64,000 bases of DNA from CAZIUL01 sp964542475. Lineage in GTDB: Bacteria; Planctomycetota; B15-G4; CAYZWU01. The stretch lies in NCBI GenBank assembly GCA_964542475.1, contig CAZIUL010000011.1, forward strand, positions 1 through 64,000, written 5' to 3'. The translations under genes and the position numbers were made by a program. Below the pieces are notes generated by a model. It was not told the DNA's origin. It worked only from the letters and a program-made list of their open reading frames with translations, and made no database searches. Positions 1 through 7,326 of the stretch are shown piece after piece. Numbering within the stretch: the stretch's first letter is position 1; each line of letters begins with the position of its first letter.

Positions 1-81
1 GGTTGAGGATCGTCTCCTGGCATGAAACGCAGCCACAGTGCAGGTTACGGTGCCGTAGCAGAAGAGGATGAAATATGCGGG
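1..81 (+). repeat. Palindromic element, right arm (cut by window edge)
   Basis: This matches the apical hairpin side and right arm of the ~173-bp palindromic element found complete at 12140, 22161, 27564 and 45062. It runs from GGTTGAGG to the terminal GCGGG. The left arm, if present, lies outside the window. The ATG at 21 opens the same 20-codon frame (MKRSHSAGYG...) seen in the other copies. Confidence 0.85.
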
Positions 82-84
82 CTT

Positions 85-165
85 GGTTGAGGATCGTCTC
101 CCGGCATAAAACGCAGCATGAGCGCAGTTTACGGTGCCGCAGCAGATGAGGATGAAAAGTGCGGG
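85..165 (+). repeat. Palindromic element, solo right arm in tandem
   Basis: A second right arm starts three bases after the first one ends and has no left arm before it, so it is a half element in tandem. It differs at several sites. The usual ATG is ATA, so the arm frame has lost its start codon, and ATATGC has become AAGTGC near the end. It shows that half elements occur by themselves. Bases 166-338 beyond it hold nothing I can assign. Confidence 0.85.
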
Positions 166-338
166 CCAGGAAAAGCAGGTTGTTTGATTCAAATATTGAA
201 CTGCTGCGACGGGTGCTCATGGTCATTGCTGATCAGGGGTATTTACTTGACTCAACCATCCCCTTCCATGAGAAGGCCACACCTGTCAAGATTAAAAAAA
301 TCGTAAAGATGTTTCAATCCATCGGGCAGCACATTCAA

Positions 339-545
339 TCAATGGTCGTGTTCTTCATCCTTCGTAATCTTGCGCGCAAAAACAAAGATATAGCATGCGT
401 TTTCATCGCTCTCGTTCCGGATTTCATGCGCGGTCTGTGGCGGGATGAACGACATCTCTCCCTTGCTCAGCACAACAGGATCCGAACCTTGCTTGCACAC
501 GGTTATTGAGCCTTCCAGGCAGATTATAATCTCGAACCATCTTCG
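339..545 (-). pseudogene. Cupin-domain remnant (C-terminal half)
   Basis: Translation of the minus strand in the frame ending with TGA at 339-341 gives about 65 residues that look like the second half of a small cupin. There is an E(X)6G segment (EIIICLEG) followed by a clear cupin motif 2, GEMSFIPPQTAHEIRN, which fits G(X)5P(X)4H(X)3N. The end is YIFVFARKITKDEEHDH. No start codon or HxH motif precedes it; the in-frame upstream codon is a stop. The preceding TrmO-like gene runs into the same bases in another frame, so its last residues (about EFEDGSRL) are cupin DNA read out of frame. I infer a deletion or frameshift that destroyed the front half of a cupin gene or domain. Confidence 0.7.
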
Positions 546-1069
546 AACTCACAACGGTGCAGTACGGGCTTGATGTCGAGCACCGGGGTGTTGTCGTATG
601 CGTCAAGACCGAGCACATGCAGGGTAGACCCTGAGCGCTTGACGAGTTTTACCTCCGTCATTCCGATCGGGTTCGGGCGCCTGGGGGAGCATGTGGCAAA
701 AAGCCCGCGGCGCTTTCCCACGCCCGGCCTCTCAACAATCGGATTCCAACCCTTTGAACGGTCAAAATAATATAGGACAATGATGTTGGAATAGTTTTCA
801 ATGCCTTCCAGGCACTTTTCAAACTCGGGATCCAATTCGATTGTTGATTCCACATCAGGAGCAAGCCATCCCTGGCGAGGCGCTCCTTTTTCAGGTGTGT
901 ACGGCGAGTGAACAACGCCTATACTATTGAATACCATGCAACGATCCTCTGCCTTTTCCCCGCTTATTGCAGGCTTTCCATGATCGCTCGTCCGGCATGA
1001 CACCGCCAAAAGGAAAATCACTGCGCAAAAAACTGCTTGAATCGCATGCCCAAGATCACTTTTTACCAT
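524..1069 (-). CDS. TsaA/TrmO-like (UPF0066) protein with lipoprotein-like N-terminus
   Basis: The C-terminal ~135 residues are a TsaA/TrmO domain, the family that methylates t6A37 in tRNA using SAM. Visible marks are the start VFNSIGVVHSPYTP, the core SPRRPNPIGMTEVKL and the end LDIKPV. The usual Arg before SPxRPNPIG is Cys here (ATCSPRRP). With the chosen ATG at 1069 (181 aa), four bases after the preceding stop codon, the N-terminus is a hydrophobic segment with a lipobox-like LLAVSC, which would export the protein. An ATG at 934 has a better ribosome binding site (AGAGGA, 7-base spacing) and would give a normal cytosolic 136-residue protein. The start is therefore uncertain. It is the last gene of the sigma-54 operon starting near 2910. 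Its last residues read into a cupin remnant. Confidence 0.75.
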   Translation of the reverse strand: MVKSDLGHAIQAVFCAVIFLLAVSCRTSDHGKPAISGEKAEDRCMVFNSIGVVHSPYTPEKGAPRQGWLAPDVESTIELDPEFEKCLEGIENYSNIIVLYYFDRSKGWNPIVERPGVGKRRGLFATCSPRRPNPIGMTEVKLVKRSGSTLHVLGLDAYDNTPVLDIKPVLHRCEFEDGSRL

Positions 1070-1073
1070 TTGC

Positions 1074-1322
1074 CTAATCCGAACAAGGCGGCTGCTCACA
1101 GGGGATGTCACGTCCACAGCAGGTTTGCTCCTTGCCGCAACTCAAGGCATGGCCGGCCCCATTGGAATCCCCGCCTTTAATAACCACTCCGACTCCGGAA
1201 CTGATCAAGCGATCCACCTTGCCTTTGCACATCGGGCACTGCCTGGCAGGGCGGTCGGACATCTGTTGTAACTTTTCGAATTGGTGGCCGCATTTTTGAC
1301 ATCGATACTCATAAGTAGGCAT
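1074..1322 (-). CDS. FmdB-family zinc-ribbon protein
   Basis: This is an 82-residue protein starting MPTYEYRC, the hallmark of the FmdB/CxxC_CxxC_SSSS zinc-ribbon family of putative regulators. Two CxxC pairs (CQKC, CPMC) form the zinc ribbon and are followed by the expected Ser-rich stretch (LISSGVG). The tail has five more Cys (SCGKEQTCC... CEQPPC), which could bind metal. The ATG at 1322 has the ribosome binding site GAGGTGACGAGA; a GTG three codons upstream is possible. It lies between the Mrp ATPase and the TrmO-like gene in a metal/Fe-S cluster, which suggests a metal-linked role, but its function is unknown. Confidence 0.85.
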   Translation of the reverse strand: MPTYEYRCQKCGHQFEKLQQMSDRPARQCPMCKGKVDRLISSGVGVVIKGGDSNGAGHALSCGKEQTCCGRDIPCEQPPCSD

Positions 1323-1354
1323 TCTCGTCACCTCGCTATTACGTTCTGTTATAC

Positions 1355-1375
1355 GGGCGACAGGCCGGCCGCCCC
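1355..1375. repeat. Short GC-rich inverted repeat
   Basis: In the 130-base gap between the FmdB and Mrp genes lies a GGGCG...CGCCC inverted repeat around GGCCGGCC. A similar GGGCGGCCGG-TCGCCCC hairpin occurs at 10579-10602. These resemble the short GC-rich palindromes scattered through many environmental genomes. There is no T-run, so I do not call it a terminator. Confidence 0.4.
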
Positions 1376-1452
1376 TGCAATCGGCACATGTTCAACTCGC
1401 CGGGCTCTACGGCTCATGATAACAAGATAGTGCAAAAACGGTAAGGATTACT

Positions 1453-2298
1453 CTATGAGCCGCCATCCTGTAAAACCTCCTGAATGACCCGCTCAAAAGC
1501 CTTGGCTGTTCCGCTCTGGGCGTTCCGGTGCACATAAGGCTGCCCTGCGTCGCAGGCATCGACCACCCCAGGATCAACGGGGATCCTGCCGAGAAACGGG
1601 ACCTCCATGCCCAGGGCCATCTCCTCTCCTCCTCCCGATTTGAAGATCAGGGTTTCCTCGCCGCAATGAGGGCAAACGAAACCGCTCATGTTCTCGACCA
1701 CGCCGAGCACGGGGAGGGAAAGCTTCCTGCAAAAGGCGATGCTTTTCCGGACATCAGCGAGCGCGACCTCCTGTGGAGTCGTGACGATGAGCGCTTTTGC
1801 CTCGTTCGCCATGAACTGTGCGATTGAAAGCGGCTCGTCCCCGGTCCCGGGAGGGGAATCCACCACGAGATAATCGAGCTTCCCCCATGCCACATTGGTG
1901 AGAAACTGCTTGATCAAACCATGCTTCCGTGGGCCGCGCCAGATGACAGCCTCGTCTTTTCCCTGCATCATTAAACCGAGTGACATCACCTTGAGTTGTG
2001 GGCTGAACTCGACCGGGGTTATGGTGTCCCCTTCACCTGTAACCGGTTTATCTTCAAGCCTGAGCATCTTGGGGATGCTCGGTCCGTGGACATCTATGTC
2101 CAGCAGCCCCACCTTTTTACCGGCATGGCTGAGCGAAACCGCCAGGTTCACAGCCACAGTGCTTTTCCCAACGCCTCCTTTTCCTGAAAGCACCAGGATC
2201 TTGTTCTTTATCTCATTCATTCTTTTCCGCATGGCTTCCTTGTCCGCGTTTTCCTGATCATTGCAGGCATTTTGCGTGCATGCTTTTTCCTTGCTCAT
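1453..2298 (-). CDS. Mrp/NBP35-family Fe-S carrier ATPase
   Basis: 281 residues. A short Cys-containing N-terminal region precedes a deviant Walker A motif, GKGGVGKS (residues ~39-46), then the family signatures DIDVHGPSIPKML and VDSPPGTGDEPLS. Near the end is FVCPHCG, the CxxC that bridges a 4Fe-4S cluster in Mrp/ApbC/NBP35 dimers. These proteins hold and hand over Fe-S clusters in the cytosol. In Desulfovibrio an Mrp-type ATPase belongs to the orange-protein (ORP) complex, and the neighbours here match that set. The ribosome binding site GGAG precedes ATG at 2298. Confidence 0.92.
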   Translation of the reverse strand: MSKEKACTQNACNDQENADKEAMRKRMNEIKNKILVLSGKGGVGKSTVAVNLAVSLSHAGKKVGLLDIDVHGPSIPKMLRLEDKPVTGEGDTITPVEFSPQLKVMSLGLMMQGKDEAVIWRGPRKHGLIKQFLTNVAWGKLDYLVVDSPPGTGDEPLSIAQFMANEAKALIVTTPQEVALADVRKSIAFCRKLSLPVLGVVENMSGFVCPHCGEETLIFKSGGGEEMALGMEVPFLGRIPVDPGVVDACDAGQPYVHRNAQSGTAKAFERVIQEVLQDGGS

Positions 2299-2382
2299 CT
2301 CATCTCCTCAACATCCTTGCATATCTTGAAGGAGCGGGGGGACAAGCCCCCCGCATCCAATCCGGTAGGTAACAAGCGGAAA

Positions 2383-2775
2383 CTACTTATCATCCGCTCC
2401 GCGGCTTTCCAGCTCGTTTAAACGCTCGTTTATGCTTTGTAAAGCTCCCTCAAAGTACTTGGCCTGATCTCTGAGAGCTGTCGCTTCATCCTGTCCGGCA
2501 ACTCCCTCGAAAGGCGGGAAAGCACCTCGAGCAAACCAGCCCGGTTGCGGATAACCCACTCCCGCAAAACCCATGGGGAAATTCACACCCCTTCCAAAAC
2601 CGCGTCCTCTTCCCCAGGCCATGCCCCTTCCGAACCCTCGTCCGCCTCCCCAACCAAATCCGCGTCCAAAACCTTGGTTCGCAAATCCCGGCATTCCGTA
2701 ACCCCCGCAATAACCTGCTCCACGTCCTGTCATCGGTCCCAACCCTGTCGGTCCTGTTCTATCTCCGCGTGGCAT
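2383..2775 (-). CDS. DUF5320 Gly/Arg/Phe-rich small protein
   Basis: This is a 130-residue protein starting MPRGDRTGPTGLGPMTGRG, typical of the DUF5320 family found beside NifX/Mrp genes in anaerobes. The middle is a low-complexity stretch of GFGRG/GWGRG-like units (residues ~27-60). The C-terminus (residues ~98-128, LRDQAKYFEGALQ...) is a probable short coiled coil. ATG 2775 is chosen because it has a very strong ribosome binding site (AGGAGGTCACC) and the family start; an open frame upstream to 2883 is probably leader. It is the first gene after the sigma-54 promoter at 2922-2937. Function unknown. Confidence 0.85.
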   Translation of the reverse strand: MPRGDRTGPTGLGPMTGRGAGYCGGYGMPGFANQGFGRGFGWGGGRGFGRGMAWGRGRGFGRGVNFPMGFAGVGYPQPGWFARGAFPPFEGVAGQDEATALRDQAKYFEGALQSINERLNELESRGADDK

Positions 2776-2921
2776 GGTGACCTCCTTTCCGTTGAAAACC
2801 ATAAAAGTTTCGCTGATCAAAATTCCTGATACGCCAGCGACCGCATCTCCTGTCATGCCCCTGAGAGGAACAGTTTTTTTCATGGCCCTGCCGCCTCGAT
2901 CAAGAGCATACGAAAAGAGTA

Positions 2922-2937
2922 TGCATTCAACGTGCCA
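2922..2937 (-). promoter_or_regulatory. Sigma-54 (-24/-12) promoter, operon 2
   Basis: The minus strand reads TGGCACGTTGAATGCA, which fits the sigma-54 consensus TGGCACGNNNNTTGCW with one mismatch and the obligatory GG-N10-GC spacing. It lies about 150 bases upstream of the DUF5320 start codon and would drive DUF5320, Mrp, FmdB and TrmO-like genes. An upstream palindrome sits 101 bp away, as at the other sigma-54 promoter. Confidence 0.8.
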
Positions 2938-3037
2938 ATGAAAAATCTTCAGCTAAAAACAGTTCCAACTGGTTTGATTGACATGGATTAAAGAAAAACA
3001 CTAAAAATCGGTGGTTGGTAAAGACCCTTCTTGTGGT

Positions 3038-3048
3038 TGCATTCTGCA
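3038..3048. promoter_or_regulatory. Probable enhancer (UAS) for sigma-54 activator
   Basis: TGCATTCTGCA, set in the larger inverted repeat TTGCATTCTGCAA, lies 101 bp upstream of the sigma-54 promoter at 2922-2937. The other sigma-54 promoter (7211-7226) has TGCATTATGCA at exactly the same distance. Shared sequence and shared spacing suggest the binding site of the nearby sigma-54 activator. The bases 2776-3083 otherwise hold only the 5' leader; I see no gene there. Confidence 0.65.
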
Positions 3049-3083
3049 ATGCCTGAAAAAGCTCCTTTCAAGCAAAATGAACA

Positions 3084-3566
3084 TCACTCAATTCCCTTCT
3101 TGCAGAGAATGTGCTCGCAGAAGCTATCCCCCTGCGGAATGGACCGGCCGATGCGGTAATCGAGCCCGTCATCCAGGGTGGACACAAGCGCCTGTTCCAT
3201 GCAGGTATGGGCGCGGCAGACCACGTCCCTTGTAAAGGGGTATGGGCAGCGGTCCACTGTGATGACAAGCCTGTCTTCGGAGAACTCTTTTACTTCCCAG
3301 TCATCGCTGACCATGTCGAACACTTTCAAAAGATACTTTCCCACACCGGCCACCCCTTTCAATCCACCCTTTCTATTGAGGTTATTGCCTATGCGTGTGC
3401 CGTACCGTGCGCTCACATCGCGGATCAGGGCGAGGCCTTCCTCGCCGAACCGGTCATGGATCTCATCGTAGAGGTCGCGAATGCGCTTCATGTACCCGGG
3501 AACAGCCCTGTGGTACTTTTTCTCGAAGCTTATCCGTTTAAACGACAGCTCTTTGGGGAGGTCCAT
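3084..3566 (-). CDS. Conserved hypothetical, Cys-rich C-terminus (ATC-hydrolase/MOD1-like)
   Basis: 160 residues with a mostly helical N-terminal half. The C-terminal half has ordered Cys and His (VDRCPYPF, VCRAHTCMEQ, GDSFCEHILCKKG). The pattern C...C..(H).C and the closing GDxxC resemble L-2-amino-thiazoline-4-carboxylate hydrolase-like and methanogen-output-type domains that bind small molecules or metals. I cannot name it more exactly. The ribosome binding site AGAGG precedes ATG 3566. It is the last gene of the first sigma-54 operon, and its 3' end abuts the enhancer region of the second. Confidence 0.6.
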   Translation of the reverse strand: MDLPKELSFKRISFEKKYHRAVPGYMKRIRDLYDEIHDRFGEEGLALIRDVSARYGTRIGNNLNRKGGLKGVAGVGKYLLKVFDMVSDDWEVKEFSEDRLVITVDRCPYPFTRDVVCRAHTCMEQALVSTLDDGLDYRIGRSIPQGDSFCEHILCKKGIE

Positions 3567-3683
3567 TGATAGCCTCTTTGAATCACCGGAAGCGCAAACG
3601 CAGGCGCGCCCCTACCGGTACACATACCTACGACGTTTGAGCGGACATGTGTTTCCGCCCTCTTACCATCCGTCACCGAAAAA

Positions 3684-4058
3684 TCAATGACGGCAGGACT
3701 TGTCATCCGAACCGCATGGTTTGTCGCCGGAATCGCACAAGTTTTCACCGGATTTCAGTGTGCCCGCGATGTGGGATTTCACGAGCTCTTCCGGATCGAT
3801 GCTCTGCGCACCGATCATCACATCAAGACCCTGCGCCTGGAACATCTGTATGGCCATGGCTCCCATGCCGCCCGCGATGATCACGTTCGCGCCTTTTTCG
3901 CCAAGCCACTTCGGAAGGACCCCCGGCTCGTGCGGAGGTGGTGTTTCATCCGATCTGTTGGAAATCTTGCCGTCTTCAACATCGATGAGCGCAAAAACTT
4001 CGCAGTGTCCGAAATGAGCCGAAAGTCGACCCTGAACCAATGGAATCGCGTAGCGCAT
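3684..4058 (-). CDS. NifX/DIM-fold (ORP-like) metal-cluster protein, Cys tail
   Basis: 124 residues of the dinitrogenase iron-molybdenum cofactor biosynthesis fold (PF02579; NifX, NifB C-terminus, orange protein). Visible marks are AIPLVQGRLSAHFGHCEVF, the loop ANVIIAGGMGAMAIQMF and the helix end VKSHIAGTL. The tail has three more Cys (NLCDSGDKPCGSDDKSC), a likely metal site. ATG 4058 is chosen because of AAAGGA and the family start MRYAIPL. In Desulfovibrio a protein of this fold carries a Mo-Cu-S cluster in the ORP complex. Nothing here shows nitrogen fixation genes. Confidence 0.85.
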   Translation of the reverse strand: MRYAIPLVQGRLSAHFGHCEVFALIDVEDGKISNRSDETPPPHEPGVLPKWLGEKGANVIIAGGMGAMAIQMFQAQGLDVMIGAQSIDPEELVKSHIAGTLKSGENLCDSGDKPCGSDDKSCRH

Positions 4059-4139
4059 CTTTGTCAGTCCTTTCATTCGTTTTGATTTCAATTATGTTCA
4101 TTCATACTACACAGTTACACCAAGCACAACACCGTTGGA

Positions 4140-5042
4140 TCAAGCAACTTTACCGTTTTCTTGGAGATGTTCTTCGATCCTATTCCAGAGAGCGCGAACA
4201 GCTTGGGCGGCAAGCGCGTCCGGAATCTCTATTATGCTTTTCTCCTCTATCTGAGAGCGCGTGATTTCAGGATCGTAAGGAACCCTGCCCACGCACAGCA
4301 CGCCACGATCCCTGGCCGCGCTCTCGATACTCTCCGTCATCTCCGGGTTAAGGTCCCACTTGTTCACGCAAAGCAGTGATTGGACACCGAATCCGGATGC
4401 AAGCTCAGCCACCCGATCCACATCGTGCATGCCGGAAAGCGTAGGCTCCGCCACAAGGAGCGCAATGTCAGCGCCTGTGATGGAAGCGATCACCGGGCAG
4501 CCGATGCCCGGCGAGCCGTCCGACAGGATAAGGGAAAGCTCCCTTTCCTCCGCGATCCTTCGCGCCTCCTTGCGAATGAGCGTCACGAGTTTTCCGGAGT
4601 TTTCCTCTGCTATTCCGAGACGCGCGTGCACCATGGGTCCCTCGCGTGTGTCAGATACAAACCACTCACCCGAGACGGTATCTTCGAGCTCGATCGCTTT
4701 TTCCGGGCAAAAGTGCGCGCACACACCGCAGCCCTCGCACGCGATTTTATCTATGGTATACAGCGCCTCGCCCGCGCGACCGGTTTCATTGATGATTGCG
4801 TCGAAACGGCAGAGCTCCACGCAATCGCCGCAGCCCGTGCAGGCATCCCTGTCGATCTTCGCGACAGCTCCCGCTTTGAACTCCTCAGATCGAACAACCT
4901 TGGGCCTCATCACGAGGTAAAGGTTGGATGCATCAACGTCGCAGTCGGCAAAAACCGCTTTTTCGGCAAGCCGGGCAAAGGAAGCGATGATGCTGGTCTT
5001 CCCGGTTCCACCCTTGCCGCTTACTACAACGAGCTCCTTCAT
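4140..5042 (-). CDS. MinD-superfamily ATPase with inserted 2x[4Fe-4S] ferredoxin domain (copy 2)
   Basis: 300 residues. The deviant Walker A SGKGGTGKTS (residues ~8-17) and DCDVDASNLYL define a MinD/ParA-type ATPase. A bacterial ferredoxin domain is inserted at residues ~60-105, with CTGCGDCVELC and CEGCGVCAHFC for two 4Fe-4S clusters. The switch region DGSPGIGCPVI follows. Paired proteins of this kind are the MinD partners of the ORP complex in Desulfovibrio. The ribosome binding site AAGGATAAC precedes ATG 5042, and the gene follows its paralogue by 37 bases. Confidence 0.92.
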   Translation of the reverse strand: MKELVVVSGKGGTGKTSIIASFARLAEKAVFADCDVDASNLYLVMRPKVVRSEEFKAGAVAKIDRDACTGCGDCVELCRFDAIINETGRAGEALYTIDKIACEGCGVCAHFCPEKAIELEDTVSGEWFVSDTREGPMVHARLGIAEENSGKLVTLIRKEARRIAEERELSLILSDGSPGIGCPVIASITGADIALLVAEPTLSGMHDVDRVAELASGFGVQSLLCVNKWDLNPEMTESIESAARDRGVLCVGRVPYDPEITRSQIEEKSIIEIPDALAAQAVRALWNRIEEHLQENGKVA

Positions 5043-5079
5043 GTTATCCTTGCCCTAACTTTGTATATAAACGCCGATT

Positions 5080-5955
5080 TCACTGTTTTCGCGCGCCCGC
5101 GGACGCGCCCCGTGCATCCATCACACCCAAAAGCCGCTCGAAGGTTTCCGTTGATGAACCTATAGATTCGATTGCAAGCTCTCCCCGCGAGTACGCTTCT
5201 GCAACGCGCCTGTCATCAGGTATCTCGGCCAGGATCTCGATCTTTTTTTCCCGGCAATACTCCTTGATGTTGTCCCGGCCTGAAACGGCGCGGTTTATCA
5301 CGACACCAATGGGCAGTCCGAGTTCACGCATGGTTTCCACGGCTATATCCAAGTCGCTCAGGCCGAACGGCGTGGGCTCTGTAACGAGCAACACGAATTC
5401 CGATCCTCTCACCGCCTCGATAACCGGGCACGAAGATCCGGGCGGGGAGTCGATGATTACAAGGCCATCCCGCATGACACGCTTCTTGACCGCCCGAATG
5501 AGGGGCGGGGACATGGCCTCGCCGATCCTCAGCTTTCCGCCCGCGAAAAGAAGATCGCCGGCCTGCCCTTCATCCACCCTGCCCACCACACGCAACCCCT
5601 CTGTGATCGCCTTTTCCGGACATACGAGCGCGCACCCGCCGCAGCCGTGGCAAAGTTCGGGGAATGTGAGCGGCTTTGACTTGATAGAAACTATGGCGTT
5701 GAACCTGCAGATCTCTCCGCACTCGCCGCAGCCGCTGCACTTTTCAAAATCCACGCGGGGAACAGGAACGCCCGAGGTTTCGGTTTTTGTGATCTCGGGT
5801 CGAAGAAAAATGTGGGCGTTCGGCGCCTCCACGTCGCAATCGAGGAGCTGGACCGAGCGGGTGGATGATGCAGCCAGGGCGGCAAGGTTGGTTGCCACAA
5901 AGGTCTTACCTGTTCCTCCCTTGCCGCTCGCCACCGCGATTATGAACCGGGACAT
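5080..5955 (-). CDS. MinD-superfamily ATPase with inserted 2x[4Fe-4S] ferredoxin domain (copy 1)
   Basis: 291 residues, paralogue of the next gene. It has Walker A SGKGGTGKTF (residues ~10-19), DCDVEAPNAHIFL, an inserted ferredoxin domain with CSGCGECGEIC and CHGCGGCALVC, and the switch IDSPPGSSCPV. The two ATPases probably work as a pair or heterodimer that couples ATP hydrolysis to Fe-S or metal-cluster handling. The ribosome binding site AGGTGA lies ten bases before ATG 5955, and the gene is 20 bases after the zinc-ribbon gene, so the operon is tight. Confidence 0.92.
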   Translation of the reverse strand: MSRFIIAVASGKGGTGKTFVATNLAALAASSTRSVQLLDCDVEAPNAHIFLRPEITKTETSGVPVPRVDFEKCSGCGECGEICRFNAIVSIKSKPLTFPELCHGCGGCALVCPEKAITEGLRVVGRVDEGQAGDLLFAGGKLRIGEAMSPPLIRAVKKRVMRDGLVIIDSPPGSSCPVIEAVRGSEFVLLVTEPTPFGLSDLDIAVETMRELGLPIGVVINRAVSGRDNIKEYCREKKIEILAEIPDDRRVAEAYSRGELAIESIGSSTETFERLLGVMDARGASAGARKQ

Positions 5956-5975
5956 AAAATGATTCTCACCTGCTA

Positions 5976-6269
5976 TTAAAACTTACGGGTCATGGAACTG
6001 TTGCAGGAGGGGCAGGTCATCTCAACACACGGTGTCCCACGCGGGTGAGGCACTGTTTCCCCGCATTTCGGGCACACACACTCACCGCCGGGTCCGCCAC
6101 CGAACCCGCCCATGCGGCCGCCCCCTTGGCCTTGACCCCGGCCCTGGCCCGCTCCTCCACGACCTGCGCCTCGTCCACCTCCCCCTCCCTGACCTTGGCC
6201 CTGGCCCTGGCCTCTGCCTTGACCCTGACCCTGGCCACCCTGCGATCCGTTTCCTGTTTTTCCTGGCAT
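5976..6269 (-). CDS. Gly/Gln-rich protein with C-terminal zinc ribbon
   Basis: 97 residues. Residues ~8-60 are a low-complexity run of GQGQG and GRGGAG units. The C-terminus is a compact zinc ribbon, CVCPKCGE... CVEMTCPSC, of the kind seen next to MinD/NifX genes in anaerobes. The repeats in the DNA (CCTTGACCCTGG-like) could be prone to slippage. The second of two tandem ATGs (6269) is chosen because it has better spacing from AGGAGGTGG. I infer a metallochaperone or scaffold in the ORP-like complex; this is not established. Confidence 0.8.
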   Translation of the reverse strand: MPGKTGNGSQGGQGQGQGRGQGQGQGQGGGGGRGAGRGGAGQGRGQGQGGGRMGGFGGGPGGECVCPKCGETVPHPRGTPCVEMTCPSCNSSMTRKF

Positions 6270-6346
6270 CATCCACCTCCTGTTATCTGTTCAGCCGGCA
6301 ATATACCGAGCTGTCCGCTTGCAAAGTTAGGGCAACCTGTTGCTCT

Positions 6347-6709
6347 CTATTCCCAATGTCCCTGGACATCGGGCGAATATGCGGGCTTCAGCTCACCCGC
6401 CTCGAACTTGTCCATTACTTCCTTGACGGTTCCCTGGGCACCCACCATTACCTTGATCCCCGCACTGGTAAGTGCGTGAAAAGCCTTGGGTCCGCAGTGG
6501 CCGGTTATGAGGACATCAACGCCTGTATCGGATACAATCTTGGCAGCCTGGATTCCAGCGCCTTGCGCAACGTCAATGTTCTGCTTGTTGTCCACTGTTT
6601 CGAAATCGCCTGTGGACTGGTCGATGATCAAAAACATCCCCGCTCTTCCAAAACGCGCGTCGACCTGGCTGTCCATTGCCGGTCCCTGGGATGTAACCGC
6701 GATCTTCAT
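6347..6709 (-). CDS. NifX/DIM-fold (ORP-like) protein
   Basis: 120 residues starting MKIAVTSQGPAMDSQVDARFGRAGMFLIID. The fold marks are the D-xR-FGR loop, NIDVAQGAGIQAAKIV, DVLITGHCGPKAFHALT and VKEVMDKFEAGEL. The single Cys lies in the GHCGPKAF loop, a position often Cys/His in this family and a likely ligand for a cluster. It is closest in length and motifs to stand-alone NifX-like proteins. A strong ribosome binding site (AAGGAGATGGA) precedes ATG 6709. Confidence 0.9.
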   Translation of the reverse strand: MKIAVTSQGPAMDSQVDARFGRAGMFLIIDQSTGDFETVDNKQNIDVAQGAGIQAAKIVSDTGVDVLITGHCGPKAFHALTSAGIKVMVGAQGTVKEVMDKFEAGELKPAYSPDVQGHWE

Positions 6710-6744
6710 TCCATCTCCTTTCGTTGTGTTTCAACAGTTATGTT

Positions 6745-7179
6745 TCAAAATCCGTCCCGCGGTTCCCTGCCCCTTCTCCTTCCGAAACCACCTTGCCGGT
6801 TTCCGCCCCTGCATGCTGAGCCCCTCTGCTTTCTCCGCCTGCCGCAACACCCGGGCATGGCGAACCTGTCACTGGGAACGCTCCCGTTGAAAAACGCTTC
6901 GAGCACCTCGTCCACTTCGCCCGCAACCCATGGAATCACGCTTATGTCCCGCGCCTGAAGCATATTGTGCATCGGTGTCGAGATCCCACCGCAAAGAAGC
7001 ACATCCGCACCCATCTTTGCCAGGTGTTCAGCCCGCAAAGCATGTGAAGCAGCACTCATGCTCTCTTCATGGCGGCTGATGACCTTGCCATCTTCATCCG
7101 TTTCCACTGCCAAAACAGTGCTGGTCCAATCGAAAACCGGGGATACACGGCCTTGAAACACTGGTATTACTATTTTCAT
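6745..7179 (-). CDS. NifX/DIM-fold protein with Cys/Arg/Gly-rich tail
   Basis: 144 residues starting MKIVIPVFQGRVSPVFDWTS. The DIM core carries ADVLLCGGISTPMHNML and VAGEVDEVLEAFFNG. The tail (residues ~105-144) has MPGCCGRRRKQRGSAC and an Arg/Gly-rich end, so it may bind metal or nucleic acid. It is the first gene of the operon transcribed from the sigma-54 promoter at 7211-7226, with AGGA seven bases before ATG 7179. Confidence 0.88.
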   Translation of the reverse strand: MKIVIPVFQGRVSPVFDWTSTVLAVETDEDGKVISRHEESMSAASHALRAEHLAKMGADVLLCGGISTPMHNMLQARDISVIPWVAGEVDEVLEAFFNGSVPSDRFAMPGCCGRRRKQRGSACRGGNRQGGFGRRRGREPRDGF

Positions 7180-7210
7180 GACTCGATCCTATCAAACCAT
7201 GCAGCAAGTA

Positions 7211-7226
7211 AGCACAGAGCGTGCCT
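7211..7226 (-). promoter_or_regulatory. Sigma-54 (-24/-12) promoter, operon 1
   Basis: The minus strand reads AGGCACGCTCTGTGCT, which fits TGGCACGNNNNTTGCW with mismatches only at the first base and one -12 base, and keeps GG-N10-GC. Transcription would start near 7200, about 20 bases before ATG 7179, leaving just room for the ribosome binding site AGGA. It would drive 7179 down to 3084. Confidence 0.8.
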
Positions 7227-7326
7227 TTTGCACCGCCCGAATAAAGGATCATCATAACTCTATTTAACACCTGTTATTAAAAAGTTATGCCAAAACTGCA
7301 AAGGGAATATCCGACATAATGGGTGA

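Noticed and set aside
1..165. Possible CRISPR-like repeat array
   Set aside because: Units are ~80 bases, in tandem with a 3-base gap and no spacers, and they are arms of a dispersed palindrome.
159..509. A 116-codon plus-strand open frame starting inside the second repeat arm
   Set aside because: It has no recognisable family and weak composition, and its second half lies over the minus-strand cupin remnant, which gives a far better protein match.
2978..2991. FNR-like box TTGAC-ATGG-ATTAA
   Set aside because: Two of ten positions are off and it lies inside the 101-bp sigma-54 promoter-enhancer loop; it could be chance.
6032..6958. Long plus-strand open frame opposite the Gly-rich and NifX genes
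   Set aside because: It is an antisense shadow caused by the low-complexity GC-rich coding strand, with no family match.
3684..7179. Nitrogen fixation gene cluster (NifX/NifB-like proteins)
   Set aside because: Only the stand-alone DIM fold is present; no nitrogenase, NifE/N or radical SAM NifB. The MinD/Mrp partners fit an ORP-type complex.
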